Shown here piece by piece: positions 7,066 to 15,208 of a DNA stretch of 42,435 nucleotides (positions within the stretch are counted from its first letter, which is position 1; each line of letters starts with the position of its first letter). Made by a program: the position numbers and the translations under genes. Origin of the DNA: Armatimonadota bacterium. GTDB taxonomy: Bacteria > Sysuimicrobiota > Sysuimicrobiia > Sysuimicrobiales > Kaftiobacteriaceae. The notes beneath the pieces are model-generated. The model did not search any database. It was given only the letters and a program-made list of their open reading frames with translations, and was not told the origin of the DNA. The stretch lies in assembly GCA_016193565.1 (NCBI GenBank), contig JACPRY010000002.1, forward strand, positions 1 to 42,435, written 5' to 3'.

Positions 7066-7889
7066 CAGCGGTGCTCTGACGTGAGTTGGCGCGCCGCTCC
7101 GGAGGCAAGCACGTGCGGCCGTCCCGACACTGGGTGTGGGACCACCGTGACCGGAATTCCATACGCGGCTTCGAGGATCGGTGCCTGCAACACCTGGTCG
7201 GGTCTGCCGAGCGCGGCGACTCGCCCCCCTGAGAGCAGCACAAGCGGATCGCAGAACGCGGATGCCAGGTTGACGTCGTGCACGGCCGCGACCAGCGCGA
7301 TACCGCCTTGGCGCAGCGCCGACAGCAGCTCCATGATCTCGATCTGGTACCTGAGGTCCAGGTGTGCTGTCGGCTCATCGAGCAGCAGCACGCGGGGTCC
7401 CTGCGCGAGCGCGCGCGCGATCAGCACCCGCTGGAACTCGCCGCCGCTCAACGTGTCGACCGGCCGATGGGCCAGGTGGAGGATGCCGGTTTGCGCCATC
7501 GCCGCACGCACGATTTCGAGGTCCTTCGAGGTTTCGGCGGCAAGGGGAGCGAGGTGTGGGGCCCGGCCCATCGAGACGATCTCATGCGCCGTGAACCCGA
7601 ACCCAGACCCTGTGCGCTGAGGCACGACGCCGGCCAGGGCGGCGACCTCCCGGCGCGACATCTTCGCCACCGGACGGCCCTCGATCAGCACCGTCCCGCG
7701 TTCCGGCGACACCACCGCGTCCATCGCCCGCAGGAGCGTGGTCTTTCCGCTGCCGTTGGGTCCGATGATCCCGCACATCTCTCCTGGCGAGACCGTCAAG
7801 CTGACACCGTCGAGCGCCGGGATCGCGCCGTAGCGGCAGACGATCTGATCAACGAGGATCGCCGCTTGTGCCACTGCCGAATGAGCCAC
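7065..7889 (-). CDS. ABC transporter ATP-binding protein, BtuD/FecE type
   Basis: 274 residues from GTG 7889. Walker A is GPNGSGKTT (43-51), the signature LSGGEFQRVLIARALAQGP, and Walker B LLLDEPTAHLD, followed by the switch His in AAVHDVN. This is the ATPase family of cobalamin and siderophore importers. Reading from the longer start (7961) would add residues encoded by a palindromic repeat, so I prefer the GTG with GAGGGGG upstream. It follows the BtuF-like gene, but no BtuC/FecCD permease gene lies between or near. Vitamin B12 uptake would fit the B12 mutase in this window; substrate is inference. Confidence 0.9.
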   Translation of the reverse strand: MAHSAVAQAAILVDQIVCRYGAIPALDGVSLTVSPGEMCGIIGPNGSGKTTLLRAMDAVVSPERGTVLIEGRPVAKMSRREVAALAGVVPQRTGSGFGFTAHEIVSMGRAPHLAPLAAETSKDLEIVRAAMAQTGILHLAHRPVDTLSGGEFQRVLIARALAQGPRVLLLDEPTAHLDLRYQIEIMELLSALRQGGIALVAAVHDVNLASAFCDPLVLLSGGRVAALGRPDQVLQAPILEAAYGIPVTVVPHPVSGRPHVLASGAARQLTSEHR

Positions 7890-7908
7890 TTCCGCCCCCC
7901 TCACCCTA

Positions 7909-7957
7909 CCCTCTCCCACCCCGGGGAGAGGGGAAGAGGTTGGCCCCTTCCGGGGCC
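7909..7957. repeat. Two strong palindromes after the BtuF-like stop
   Basis: Immediately downstream of the TGA of the binding-protein gene (minus strand) is GGCCCC-GGAA-GGGGCC (7942-7957). It is followed by CCCTCTCCC / GGGAGAGGG (7909-7932, 6-nt loop). Both are perfect stems. The second resembles a REP-like word that I have seen in many genomes (established only loosely). They occupy the place where the missing permease gene would be expected. Confidence 0.75.
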
Positions 7958-8830
7958 TCACCTGCGAAAGGCCTCCGGATGCAGGAGCCGCGCCAGATAC
8001 GCCAGCCCGTCGACGATGCGGGGCCCCGGCCGGGACAGAAGTGCCGAATCGGCGCTGACGACGCGCCCCGACCGGATCGCGTCGACCTGGGCCCAGCCAC
8101 GGCGGGCGAGGACCTGATCGCGCTGGCGATGGGTGAGCACGATGATCTCCGGATTTCGCTGGATCACGGCCTCGGCGCTGAGCTGGGGCCAGCCGCGTAG
8201 ATCCGCGAAGACGTTGCGTCCACCCGCGCGCCGGACCAGATCGTCGATGAACGTCCCCTGCCCTGCCGTGATCAACGGCTCCCCCCAGATCTCGACGTAC
8301 ACCCGAAGCCTCGGCCGTCCCCGCACGGCGGCTTCGACCCCCGACTGCTGCGAGCGCATGCTCGCAATCAGGCGCTGCGCCGCTCGCTCTGATGCCGTCG
8401 CGGCGCCGACGAGCGCAATCTGGGCGTATGTCTGCGGTATCGAATTCGCCTCCACGGCCAGCACCGGCAGTCCCATCGCAATGAGACGCTCAAGCTGCGC
8501 GGCCTGCAGGCCGGGCATCCCGATGATGAGATCGGGCCGCAGGCTCACGATGCGCTCGATATTGAGCTGCACGCCGCCGACGCGGGGTTTCGTCCTGACG
8601 CGCTCCCGCGGGTAGTCGTCAGCATCGCTGACTCCCACGATCCGCCTGTCCAGCCCGAGCGCGAACAGCACTTCGGTGACACTCGGCGCGATGGAGATGA
8701 TGCGGGCCGGTTCCCGGACGAGTGTGACCTTCCGGCCGAGCGCGTCCGTGACCGTGACCGGAAACGCACCGCCGGCCGGCACTGTGGCGGCGAGCACCAG
8801 GGTGAGCGCAAGCCACCAACCTCGAAGCAT
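7958..8830 (-). CDS. BtuF-like cobalamin/siderophore-binding periplasmic protein
   Basis: 290 residues beginning with a Sec signal peptide (MLRGWWLALTLVLAATVPAGG) without a lipobox. The mature protein is a class III solute-binding protein: TDALGRKVTLVREPARIISI, then SVTEVLFALGLDRRIVGVSD, KPRVGG and LRPDLIIG, and a second lobe with GTFIDDLVRRAGGRNVF. These words are typical of BtuF and related cobalamin-binding proteins. ATG 8830 has GGGAAGAG upstream. The ATPase follows at 7889, and the permease is absent from the window. Confidence 0.88.
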   Translation of the reverse strand: MLRGWWLALTLVLAATVPAGGAFPVTVTDALGRKVTLVREPARIISIAPSVTEVLFALGLDRRIVGVSDADDYPRERVRTKPRVGGVQLNIERIVSLRPDLIIGMPGLQAAQLERLIAMGLPVLAVEANSIPQTYAQIALVGAATASERAAQRLIASMRSQQSGVEAAVRGRPRLRVYVEIWGEPLITAGQGTFIDDLVRRAGGRNVFADLRGWPQLSAEAVIQRNPEIIVLTHRQRDQVLARRGWAQVDAIRSGRVVSADSALLSRPGPRIVDGLAYLARLLHPEAFRR

Positions 8831-8864
8831 CGCTACTCTTCCCAGCTGATCTGCATCCCGAGAT

Positions 8865-9353
8865 TCATTTGAGCGTCCACGTTTTCCGCCAGCTTTCGGG
8901 GAGATCGAGTTCGGCAATTTTCGCGTAGAACACCCACATCCCATGATGAAGCGTTTCGTGTTGTAACAGATACATGAGGTGCTGCAGCAGCGTCGCCTGG
9001 GTCCCATGCCACTCGATCGTACGGGCGGCATCGGCCTCACGCAGCGCGGCGAGCAGCGAGGCGTCTTGTTCCCGCAGGAACGCGTCCAACCGGTCCTTCG
9101 ACTGCTCGAGCGCGCGCTGCCTGGGTCGTGTCGCAAAATCCAGCCGGCCGCTGGTGATCGCGGCGACGTAGGCGGCCTGAATCTCTCCGACGTGACGGAT
9201 CTGGCGGATCAGCGTTCCGAACCCGGGATGGGGCGAGAAGTTCATCACGGCGTAGGGCAGAGACCGCAGGAGATCGTACGTCAACGCCCGCGCCGCCTGC
9301 CACGCGTCCGCCCACTGCTCGATCTCAGGAGTCGGAAACGCCGGCTCCGGCAT
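8865..9353 (-). CDS. DinB-family putative metal-dependent hydrolase/transferase
   Basis: 162 residues forming a DinB/YfiT four-helix bundle. The putative metal ligands are His54 (RQIRHVGEIQAAY), His132 and His136 (LLQHETLHHGMW). Members include thiol-dependent transferases, but most are uncharacterised. ATG 9353 is preceded by TAGGAG at a good distance; longer reading-frame extensions upstream overlap the carboxypeptidase gene and are not coding. It sits in the same-strand run after the D,D-carboxypeptidase, with about 37 bases between. Specific function unknown. Confidence 0.85.
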   Translation of the reverse strand: MPEPAFPTPEIEQWADAWQAARALTYDLLRSLPYAVMNFSPHPGFGTLIRQIRHVGEIQAAYVAAITSGRLDFATRPRQRALEQSKDRLDAFLREQDASLLAALREADAARTIEWHGTQATLLQHLMYLLQHETLHHGMWVFYAKIAELDLPESWRKTWTLK

Positions 9354-9390
9354 GTCGCTCCTACGTTCGCGCACGCCAGATGCAATCCCC

Positions 9391-10521
9391 CTACGGGGGC
9401 CTGCCGGCGAGACGGCGCGCCCATCGGACAAAGCGCGCCCACCACGATCCCCTCCTGACATCTTCGGCGGCGAGCAGCCGCACGTGAGCGACCACCCTGC
9501 CCTCACTGCTGAACACCGCAGTGCCGACAATCTGGCCGCTGCGCACCGGCGCACCTGTCGAGAGCAACGTAATACGCGTTGCAATGGAAGCGCCGCGCCG
9601 GACCGGCACGACGACCTCGTCCTCCGCGACCGCCACCAGGAAACGCGCCCCGCCGGGCAGAGGCCCATCATACAGGATCTCTCCGGCCGCGGCCGCTCGG
9701 ACCGGTGAAAATGCGGCGAAGCCGTAGTCAAGGAGCGCCGCGGCGTCTCTGTACATCCGTGGAGCGTTCAGTACGACGGCGATCAGCTGCCAGCCGTCCC
9801 GGGTGGCTGAGGCGATCAGGCACGGCCCGGACTGTGCGATCCACCCCGTCTTCACGCCGTCGGCCCCACGATACCGCCAGAGCAGGCTGTTTGTATTGAT
9901 CAGCATCATCGACTGTTGGCCGGGGCGGGCGAGGCTCCAGGTTTGCGTGCGGACGATCTCGGCAAACCGGGGAATTCGAAGGGCCGCGCGGGCGATCACC
10001 GCCAGGTCGTAGGCCGTTGCCAGGTGACGCGGATGATAGCGCCCGTGGGGCGAGTTGAAGTGACTGCGCCGCGCGCCGAGCGTCTTCGCACGAGCGTTCA
10101 TCTGGACAGCGAACTGGTCGAGCGATCCGGCCACCGCTTCAGCCAGCGCGATTGCGGCGTCGTTCGCGGAGTGCATCAGCAGCGCATAGAGGAGGTCGCG
10201 CGCCTTCCACCGTTCGCCGGCTTCGAGTCCGATCGCCGACCCAGACCGCTCCTCCGAAGCGCGCTCGTGAATCGGAACCAGTGTCTCGTCGGTCAGCGCC
10301 TCCATCGCGAGGAGTGCGGTCAGGATCTTTGTGGTGCTGGCGGGGGGCCGGGGGACGTCGGGCGATTTCGCGTGGAGCACGCGGCCGCTGCGCGCGTCCA
10401 TCAGGACTGCCGAGGTGGCGCCGATGATCGGGGGGCGGGGCGTTGGGGCCGCCGGCGCCGGCGTACTGATGACGGCGGCCAGCAGATGAAAGACGAGCGC
10501 CGCCGCGGCGATCCAACGCAC
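9391..10521 (-). CDS. D-alanyl-D-alanine carboxypeptidase (DacA/DacF type, S11)
   Basis: 376 residues from GTG 10521; a longer form would overlap scpB. A signal sequence (WIAAAALVFHLLAAVIS...APA) leads into the penicillin-binding fold. The catalytic triad motifs are SxxK in PASTTKILTA, SxN in MHSANDAAIA and KTG in GVKTGWIAQSGPC. The C-terminal beta domain ends with an Arg/Trp-rich tail (RGSWWARFVRWARRLAG) that probably forms the amphipathic membrane anchor. It trims the terminal D-Ala from peptidoglycan stem peptides. Its position after scpAB is a common Gram-positive-type arrangement. Start uncertain; family certain. Confidence 0.92.
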   Translation of the reverse strand: MRWIAAAALVFHLLAAVISTPAPAAPTPRPPIIGATSAVLMDARSGRVLHAKSPDVPRPPASTTKILTALLAMEALTDETLVPIHERASEERSGSAIGLEAGERWKARDLLYALLMHSANDAAIALAEAVAGSLDQFAVQMNARAKTLGARRSHFNSPHGRYHPRHLATAYDLAVIARAALRIPRFAEIVRTQTWSLARPGQQSMMLINTNSLLWRYRGADGVKTGWIAQSGPCLIASATRDGWQLIAVVLNAPRMYRDAAALLDYGFAAFSPVRAAAAGEILYDGPLPGGARFLVAVAEDEVVVPVRRGASIATRITLLSTGAPVRSGQIVGTAVFSSEGRVVAHVRLLAAEDVRRGSWWARFVRWARRLAGRPP

Positions 10522-10534
10522 GGTGCCGCGGCGA

Positions 10535-11107
10535 TCAGGACGGCGCAGACAGTTCTTCCTGGGAAGGCGCGACACCGTCGAGCGCCTTGCGGGGGTCATG
10601 GTTGGCAAGTGGCGGAAGACTGGTGAGATCTTTGAGTCCGAAGTGCCGCAGGAACGCTTCGGTCGTCCCGTACAGGAACGGCCGGCCGGGCGCCGGGCGC
10701 CGGCCGACTTCTCGGATCAGGTACCGGTCGAGGAGCTTCTCCAAAACGTGCTCGCAGCGCACCCCACGGACCGCTTCGATCTCCCCACGCGTCACCGGCT
10801 GTCGGTACGCGATGATCGCGAGCGTCTCCAGCTGCGCATGCGTGAGCGTCTCCTGATGCTCCAGCTGGAGAAAGCGCTGCACATAGTCGGCGTAGGCCGG
10901 CCGGGTGACCAGCTGGTACCCGCCGGCGACTTCCTGAATCTGCAGGCCGTGGCCCTCGTAGTCACGGGCCAGATCAGCCAGCGCAGAGATGATGACCTCG
11001 TCGCGTGCGCCGAGCGCCTCACGTAGCTGCTGAAGCCGGACCGGGCCGCCGCCCACGAGGAGGAGGCATTCCGCGGCCCGCTTGAGCATGTCGTCGCCGA
11101 CGCTCAT
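10535..11107 (-). CDS. scpB: Segregation and condensation protein B
   Basis: 190 residues. ScpB dimers, with ScpA and SMC, form the bacterial condensin that compacts the chromosome and helps it segregate. The family signature LETLAIIAYRQPVTRGEIEA followed by VRGV is clear, with two winged-helix domains before and around it (LLLVGGGPVRLQQLREAL and HVLEKLLDRYLIREVGR). ATG 11107 overlaps the scpA stop (ATGA). SMC is not in the window. Confidence 0.96.
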   Translation of the reverse strand: MSVGDDMLKRAAECLLLVGGGPVRLQQLREALGARDEVIISALADLARDYEGHGLQIQEVAGGYQLVTRPAYADYVQRFLQLEHQETLTHAQLETLAIIAYRQPVTRGEIEAVRGVRCEHVLEKLLDRYLIREVGRRPAPGRPFLYGTTEAFLRHFGLKDLTSLPPLANHDPRKALDGVAPSQEELSAPS

Positions 11108-11829
11108 GACACCATGAGGAGCCGGATCGGCGCGAACATCCCGCGCTGATGCGCGCGAACCCGCCGCTCATTGATCAGTTCCAGCAGGGCCAAAAACGTC
11201 ACGATCACCTCGAGTGTGCCAGCCGCCTGCGAAAACAGCGCGGGGAACTCAACGCCGTCGGGGTGGGACGTCAGCATCGCCAGGATCGCCTCCATCCGGT
11301 CGGCGACCTTGACCTCTTCGGTCGGGATCTCTCCGATCTCTTCCTGTGCGCGTTCCAGCACGCGCTGGAATGCGCGAAAGAGGTCGTCAATCGTCACGCC
11401 CTCGAGGACCATTGCTTCGGGGTCGCCGGTGGTCGTTCGGGAGAAGACGCGCTTCTGGTAGTCCTCAAGCGCCCGGAGTGCGGTGGCGACTTCTTTGAAC
11501 GCGCGGTACTCGGCCAGACGTTCCTCAAGCCGCTCCTGCAGATCGCTCGCTCCCTCTTCGGCGGCGAGGGCCTCCTCAGACGGCTCGGGTTTAGGCACGA
11601 GCAGTCTGGACTTCATCTCGATCATTGCGGCGAGTGTCCAGAGCACTTCGGTCGCCTGCTCGAGGTCGACGCCGCTGTGGGTGGTCGCGAGGTAGTCCTC
11701 GGCAATCTGCCCGAGCGGAATCTCGCGGAGGTCAATCTGACCCTGCTGCGCCAGCGAGAGCAGCAGATCTAGCGGGCCCTCGAACTGTGGGAGCTTCACA
11801 CTGTAGGGGTGTCTTGGCTCATTGGCCAC
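11104..11829 (-). CDS. scpA: Segregation and condensation protein A (kleisin)
   Basis: 241 residues. The kleisin bridges the SMC heads. The N-terminal motif FEGPLDLLLSLAQQGQIDLR and IPLGQIAEDYL are the standard ScpA words. The middle is acidic and variable, and the C-terminal winged helix contains FLALLELINERRVRAHQ. A two-armed octamer array separates it from the upstream M50 protease gene on the same strand, so it may start its own transcript or be fed by read-through. Confidence 0.96.
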   Translation of the reverse strand: MANEPRHPYSVKLPQFEGPLDLLLSLAQQGQIDLREIPLGQIAEDYLATTHSGVDLEQATEVLWTLAAMIEMKSRLLVPKPEPSEEALAAEEGASDLQERLEERLAEYRAFKEVATALRALEDYQKRVFSRTTTGDPEAMVLEGVTIDDLFRAFQRVLERAQEEIGEIPTEEVKVADRMEAILAMLTSHPDGVEFPALFSQAAGTLEVIVTFLALLELINERRVRAHQRGMFAPIRLLMVS

Positions 11830-11844
11830 GGGCTAACCCTCCAA

Positions 11845-11942
11845 CTGCGGAAACAAGGAAACGTGGAAACTAGGAAACGACACGAAATCAACTGAAGTTC
11901 GGTGTTTTGTTTCCTCGTTACCTTGTTTCCTCGTTTCCGCAG
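11845..11942. repeat. Inverted 4+4 octamer array GGAAACNN
   Basis: Four GGAAACNN units (11849-11880), a 26-nt loop and four NNGTTNCC units (11907-11938), flanked by CTGC and GCAG so that the whole arms of 36 bases are complementary with few mismatches. It fills the gap between the M50 protease gene and scpA. The unit relates to the one-armed array at 18299-18338. Here the stop codon of the upstream gene (11960-11962) lies 17 bases outside the array. Confidence 0.88.
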
Positions 11943-11959
11943 TCATGCCCTAGCAAGCT

Positions 11960-12574
11960 TCAAAAGAACGTTGCTCCCGTCGCCTGCGCCACCAGCCACC
12001 GCATCGGCGGGATCATGAAGGCCGAGAGGACATTGGTGAACGCAACCAGCAGCAGCAGGACGAGTGTCCCGTAGGGTGTGAACCGAGCATAACTGATCGC
12101 TTGCGCCGGAGGCAGGAGTCCCATCAGGATCTTCGAGCCATCGAGCGGCGGGACGGGCAGGAGGTTGAAGACGGCCAGCATCGCGTTGATACGAATCGTC
12201 GTCAGCAGCAGGCGTTCGAGCGGCGCCGAGAAGTCGAGCAGACCGAGTTTGAACGGCATGCCCAGCAGAAACAACAGCGTCACGTTGGCCAGGGGGCCGG
12301 CCGCGGCGACGATCATGGTGTCCCGCCGCCACTCCCGGAAGTTCGCGGGATTGATCTGGACGGCCTTCGCCCACCCAAACCCGGCCAGAAGGATCAGCAG
12401 GGACCCCAACGGATCGAGGTGAGCCAGCGGGTTGAGGGTCAGCCGCCCCTGGCTCCTGGGAGTGGAATCCCCCAGGCGATCGGCGACGTACGCGTGGGCG
12501 TATTCGTGGACGGTGGCTGCAACGATGAGCGCCGCGGCGACCCGCAGGAGCGTTGGGAGATCGAGACCCAGCAT
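11960..12574 (-). CDS. M50 site-2-type membrane metalloprotease (rhomboid-free S2P clade)
   Basis: 204 residues, almost entirely hydrophobic. The zinc motif is HEYAHAYVADRLGD (HExxH) in an early transmembrane helix, and the third ligand motif is NLLPVPPLDGSKI. LDPLGSLLILLAGFGWAKAVQINP and AAAGPLANV are typical of the short S2P group lacking a PDZ domain. It probably cleaves membrane proteins within the bilayer; substrate unknown. ATG 12574 chosen because upstream sequence overlaps lysA; ribosome site is weak. It follows lysA by 19 bases. Confidence 0.93.
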   Translation of the reverse strand: MLGLDLPTLLRVAAALIVAATVHEYAHAYVADRLGDSTPRSQGRLTLNPLAHLDPLGSLLILLAGFGWAKAVQINPANFREWRRDTMIVAAAGPLANVTLLFLLGMPFKLGLLDFSAPLERLLLTTIRINAMLAVFNLLPVPPLDGSKILMGLLPPAQAISYARFTPYGTLVLLLLVAFTNVLSAFMIPPMRWLVAQATGATFF

Positions 12575-12593
12575 TCCGGAACCACTTTCGCTG

Positions 12594-13898
12594 CTACAGG
12601 GCCACGTCCTTGCGCACGAGGTCGTCGTAGGTTTCCCGCTCCACAATGGTGCGCGCGTGTCCTCGGCCCGCGAGCACCACCGCCGGGCGCGGAAACCGGT
12701 TGTAGTTGCTCGCCATTGAGTAGGTGTACGCGCCGGTGGAGAAGGTCGCCAGTAGATCGCCCGGCTTCACCTCGGGCAGGTGTGCTTCCCAGATCAGCAC
12801 GTCGCCCGATTCGCAGCACCGTCCGGCGACGGCGACAGGCTGCGCCGCCTTCGCGTCAGGACGCGTGGCGATCGCGGCTTCGTATCGCGCGCCATAGAGC
12901 GCCGGCCGGGGGTTCTCGAACATCCCGCCGTCCACGGAGACATAGGTACGCACGCCGGGAATGACCTTCACGGCTCCGACAGTATACAGCGTGACGCCCG
13001 CATCGCCGACGATTGAGCGTCCCGGTTCCACGAAGAGTGTGGGTGGGCTCAGGCGATGCTCGCCGAGTTTCGCGTTGACCGTCTGTGTGAGCGAGCCAAT
13101 GTAGTCGCGGATCGACGGCGTCTCATCCGTCCGGAGGTAGCGGATGGCGAGTCCGCCGCCGAGGTTGAGTTCTTCAACGGTGACGTCGAACTCGTCGCGG
13201 ATGCGCGCCGCGAAATCCAGCAGCGCCGCCGCCGATTGCCGGAACGGTTCGAGATCGAAGATCTGGGACCCGATGTGCGCGTGCAGCCCGCGAAGATGGA
13301 CACCCGGCATCTTCCGGGCCCGTTCCACTGCCCGGTACGCCGCGCCGTCGAGGATCCCAAAACCGAACTTCGAGTCCACGCCGCCGGTCCGGATCGCCTG
13401 GTGCGTGTGGGGTTCGATCCCGGGCGTGAGTCGGAGCTGAATGTGCGCCTGTACACCCAACCGTCCGGTCAGTGCTTCGAGCAGATCGAGTTCGTAGTCA
13501 TTATCGACGATGAACCGACCGACCCCAATCCGCAGCGCATCTTCGATCTCGTGCGGCGTCTTGTTGTTCCCGTGGAAGTACATCTCGGAAGCCGGCACGC
13601 CGGCGCGGCGCGCGGTGTAAATCTCTCCGCCCGACGCGACGTCAACACCGAGTCCCTCCTGATGTGCGATCTGACAGGTCGCAACGATGCAGCAGGCCTT
13701 TGACGCGAAGAGCACCCGACCGGTTCCATACGATTGGGCCATGATGCCCGTGTAGGCGCGGCAGTTCGCGCGGAGCCGGTCTTCGTCCAACACGTGCAGC
13801 GGCGTGCCGAACTCGCGCGCCAGATCGGCCGCGTCGCAGCCCGCGATTTCGAGATGGCCCGCCGTAGAGATTCCGAACCCGAAGAGCGCCATAAACAT
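12594..13898 (-). CDS. lysA: Diaminopimelate decarboxylase
   Basis: 434 residues. Converts meso-diaminopimelate to L-lysine. The PLP Lys is in VLFASKACC. GGGLAIRY binds the cofactor phosphate, EPGRSIVGDAG follows, and the partner active-site motif is GRCCESGD. The C-terminal GAYTYSMASNYNRFPRPAVV is diagnostic. ATG 13898 (or 13892) has no Shine-Dalgarno. A TACAGT box ends only four bases upstream, so a leaderless message is possible but unproven. The gene is divergent from the thiolase across 131 bases. No other lysine gene is nearby. Confidence 0.94.
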   Translation of the reverse strand: MFMALFGFGISTAGHLEIAGCDAADLAREFGTPLHVLDEDRLRANCRAYTGIMAQSYGTGRVLFASKACCIVATCQIAHQEGLGVDVASGGEIYTARRAGVPASEMYFHGNNKTPHEIEDALRIGVGRFIVDNDYELDLLEALTGRLGVQAHIQLRLTPGIEPHTHQAIRTGGVDSKFGFGILDGAAYRAVERARKMPGVHLRGLHAHIGSQIFDLEPFRQSAAALLDFAARIRDEFDVTVEELNLGGGLAIRYLRTDETPSIRDYIGSLTQTVNAKLGEHRLSPPTLFVEPGRSIVGDAGVTLYTVGAVKVIPGVRTYVSVDGGMFENPRPALYGARYEAAIATRPDAKAAQPVAVAGRCCESGDVLIWEAHLPEVKPGDLLATFSTGAYTYSMASNYNRFPRPAVVLAGRGHARTIVERETYDDLVRKDVAL

Positions 13899-13963
13899 CA
13901 GTACTGTACCAGGGCGGCATTGCGGCAGCAAGCAAGATTCGTCAGCTCCCTTGGCGACCGGCG

Positions 13964-13992
13964 TTGCGGCTGTGGATTTGGGCAAGTACACT
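13964..13992 (+). promoter_or_regulatory. Candidate sigma-70-type promoter for the thiolase operon
   Basis: TTGCGG (13964-13969) and TACACT (13987-13992) are separated by exactly 17 bases, 38 bases before the thiolase ATG. Both boxes are only partial matches to TTGACA/TATAAT, so this is a position-based guess. Confidence 0.35.
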
Positions 13993-14029
13993 TGAGACGG
14001 CGGGCGCCATCGCACCCGCAGGTGATTGT

Positions 14030-15208
14030 ATGCGAGACGTCGTGATTCTCAGCGCGGCGCGCACGCCCATCGGCCGCTTCCTGGGCGGCCTGGCCGCCAT
14101 CCCGGCGCCGCGCCTGGGCAGCATCGCCATCGCCGAGGCGATCCGTCGGGCCGGGATTGATAAGGGCGACGTCGACGAAGTCCTCATGGGCCATGTGCTG
14201 ACCGCCGGGGTTGGAGGGGCGCCGGCACGTCAAGCCACACTATACGCGGGCCTGCCGACCTCCGTGCCTGCGACCACCATCAACAAGATGTGCGGCTCTG
14301 GCCTCAAGACGGTGATGATGGGGGCACAGGCGATCGCCGCCGGCGACGCCGACATCATCGTTGCCGGCGGGATGGAGAACATGAGCGCCGCCCCCTACCT
14401 CCTGCCGCGTGCCCGCGCCGGCTACCGGCTGGGCGACGACAAGATCATCGACACGGTGCTCCACGATGGCCTGGTTGATGCCTTCAAACACATTCATATG
14501 GGCAACTGCGCGGAGATCCTGGCACGCGAGTACAAGATCTCCCGCCAGGAGCAGGATGACTACGCTCGGCTGAGCTACTCGCGCGCGATCGCGGCGATGG
14601 ATGACGGGTTCTTCGCAAACGAGATCGTCCCAGTCGAAGTGTCCCAGGGCAAAGCCGAACCGGCGATCGTCGCCGAAGACGAGGAACCCCGCCGCGTAGA
14701 CTTCGGCAAGATGGCAACACTGCGTCCCGTATTCGAGGAGAACGGCACGGTGACGGCGGCCAACGCCAGCAGCATCAGCGACGGCGGGGCGGCGGTGGTG
14801 ATTGCGGCGGCGGAGGTCACAAAGGCGAAGGGGCTTCGCCCCCTGGCCCGCATCGTCGGCCAGGCGGGGGCGGCGATGGCTCCGGAATGGTTCACGATCG
14901 CCCCCGCGCAGGCCGCCCGGGCGCTGCTGGACAAGGTCGGCTGGTCGAGAGATCACGTGGATCTGTTCGAGATCAACGAAGCCTTTGCCGCGGTCGTCAT
15001 TGGGGTGTGCCGCGACCTCGGTCTCGCGTATGACCGGGTGAACGTCCACGGCGGCGCGGTCGCCATGGGTCACCCTATCGGCGCAAGCGGCGCCCGGATT
15101 CTCACCACCCTGCTGTATGCGATGCCGCGGAACGAAGCCCGGCGCGGTGTCGTCGCGATCTGCCTGGCCGGGGGCGAGGCCGTCGCCCTCGCAATCGAAA
15201 GGATGTAG
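14030..15208 (+). CDS. Acetyl-CoA C-acetyltransferase (thiolase)
   Basis: 392 residues of the classical thiolase fold. The nucleophilic Cys is in INKMCGSGLKT. NEAFA (in FEINEAFAAVV) and the catalytic His in GHPIGASGARI are present, as is the second Cys in CLAGGEAVAL. The last motif normally reads CxGGGxG; here it is CLAGGEA, a small deviation near the oxyanion site. It should interconvert acetoacetyl-CoA and two acetyl-CoA, closing the butyryl-CoA route implied by neighbouring genes. ATG 14030 has AGGTGAT upstream. The transporter gene begins on the base after its stop. Confidence 0.94.
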   Translation: MRDVVILSAARTPIGRFLGGLAAIPAPRLGSIAIAEAIRRAGIDKGDVDEVLMGHVLTAGVGGAPARQATLYAGLPTSVPATTINKMCGSGLKTVMMGAQAIAAGDADIIVAGGMENMSAAPYLLPRARAGYRLGDDKIIDTVLHDGLVDAFKHIHMGNCAEILAREYKISRQEQDDYARLSYSRAIAAMDDGFFANEIVPVEVSQGKAEPAIVAEDEEPRRVDFGKMATLRPVFEENGTVTAANASSISDGGAAVVIAAAEVTKAKGLRPLARIVGQAGAAMAPEWFTIAPAQAARALLDKVGWSRDHVDLFEINEAFAAVVIGVCRDLGLAYDRVNVHGGAVAMGHPIGASGARILTTLLYAMPRNEARRGVVAICLAGGEAVALAIERM

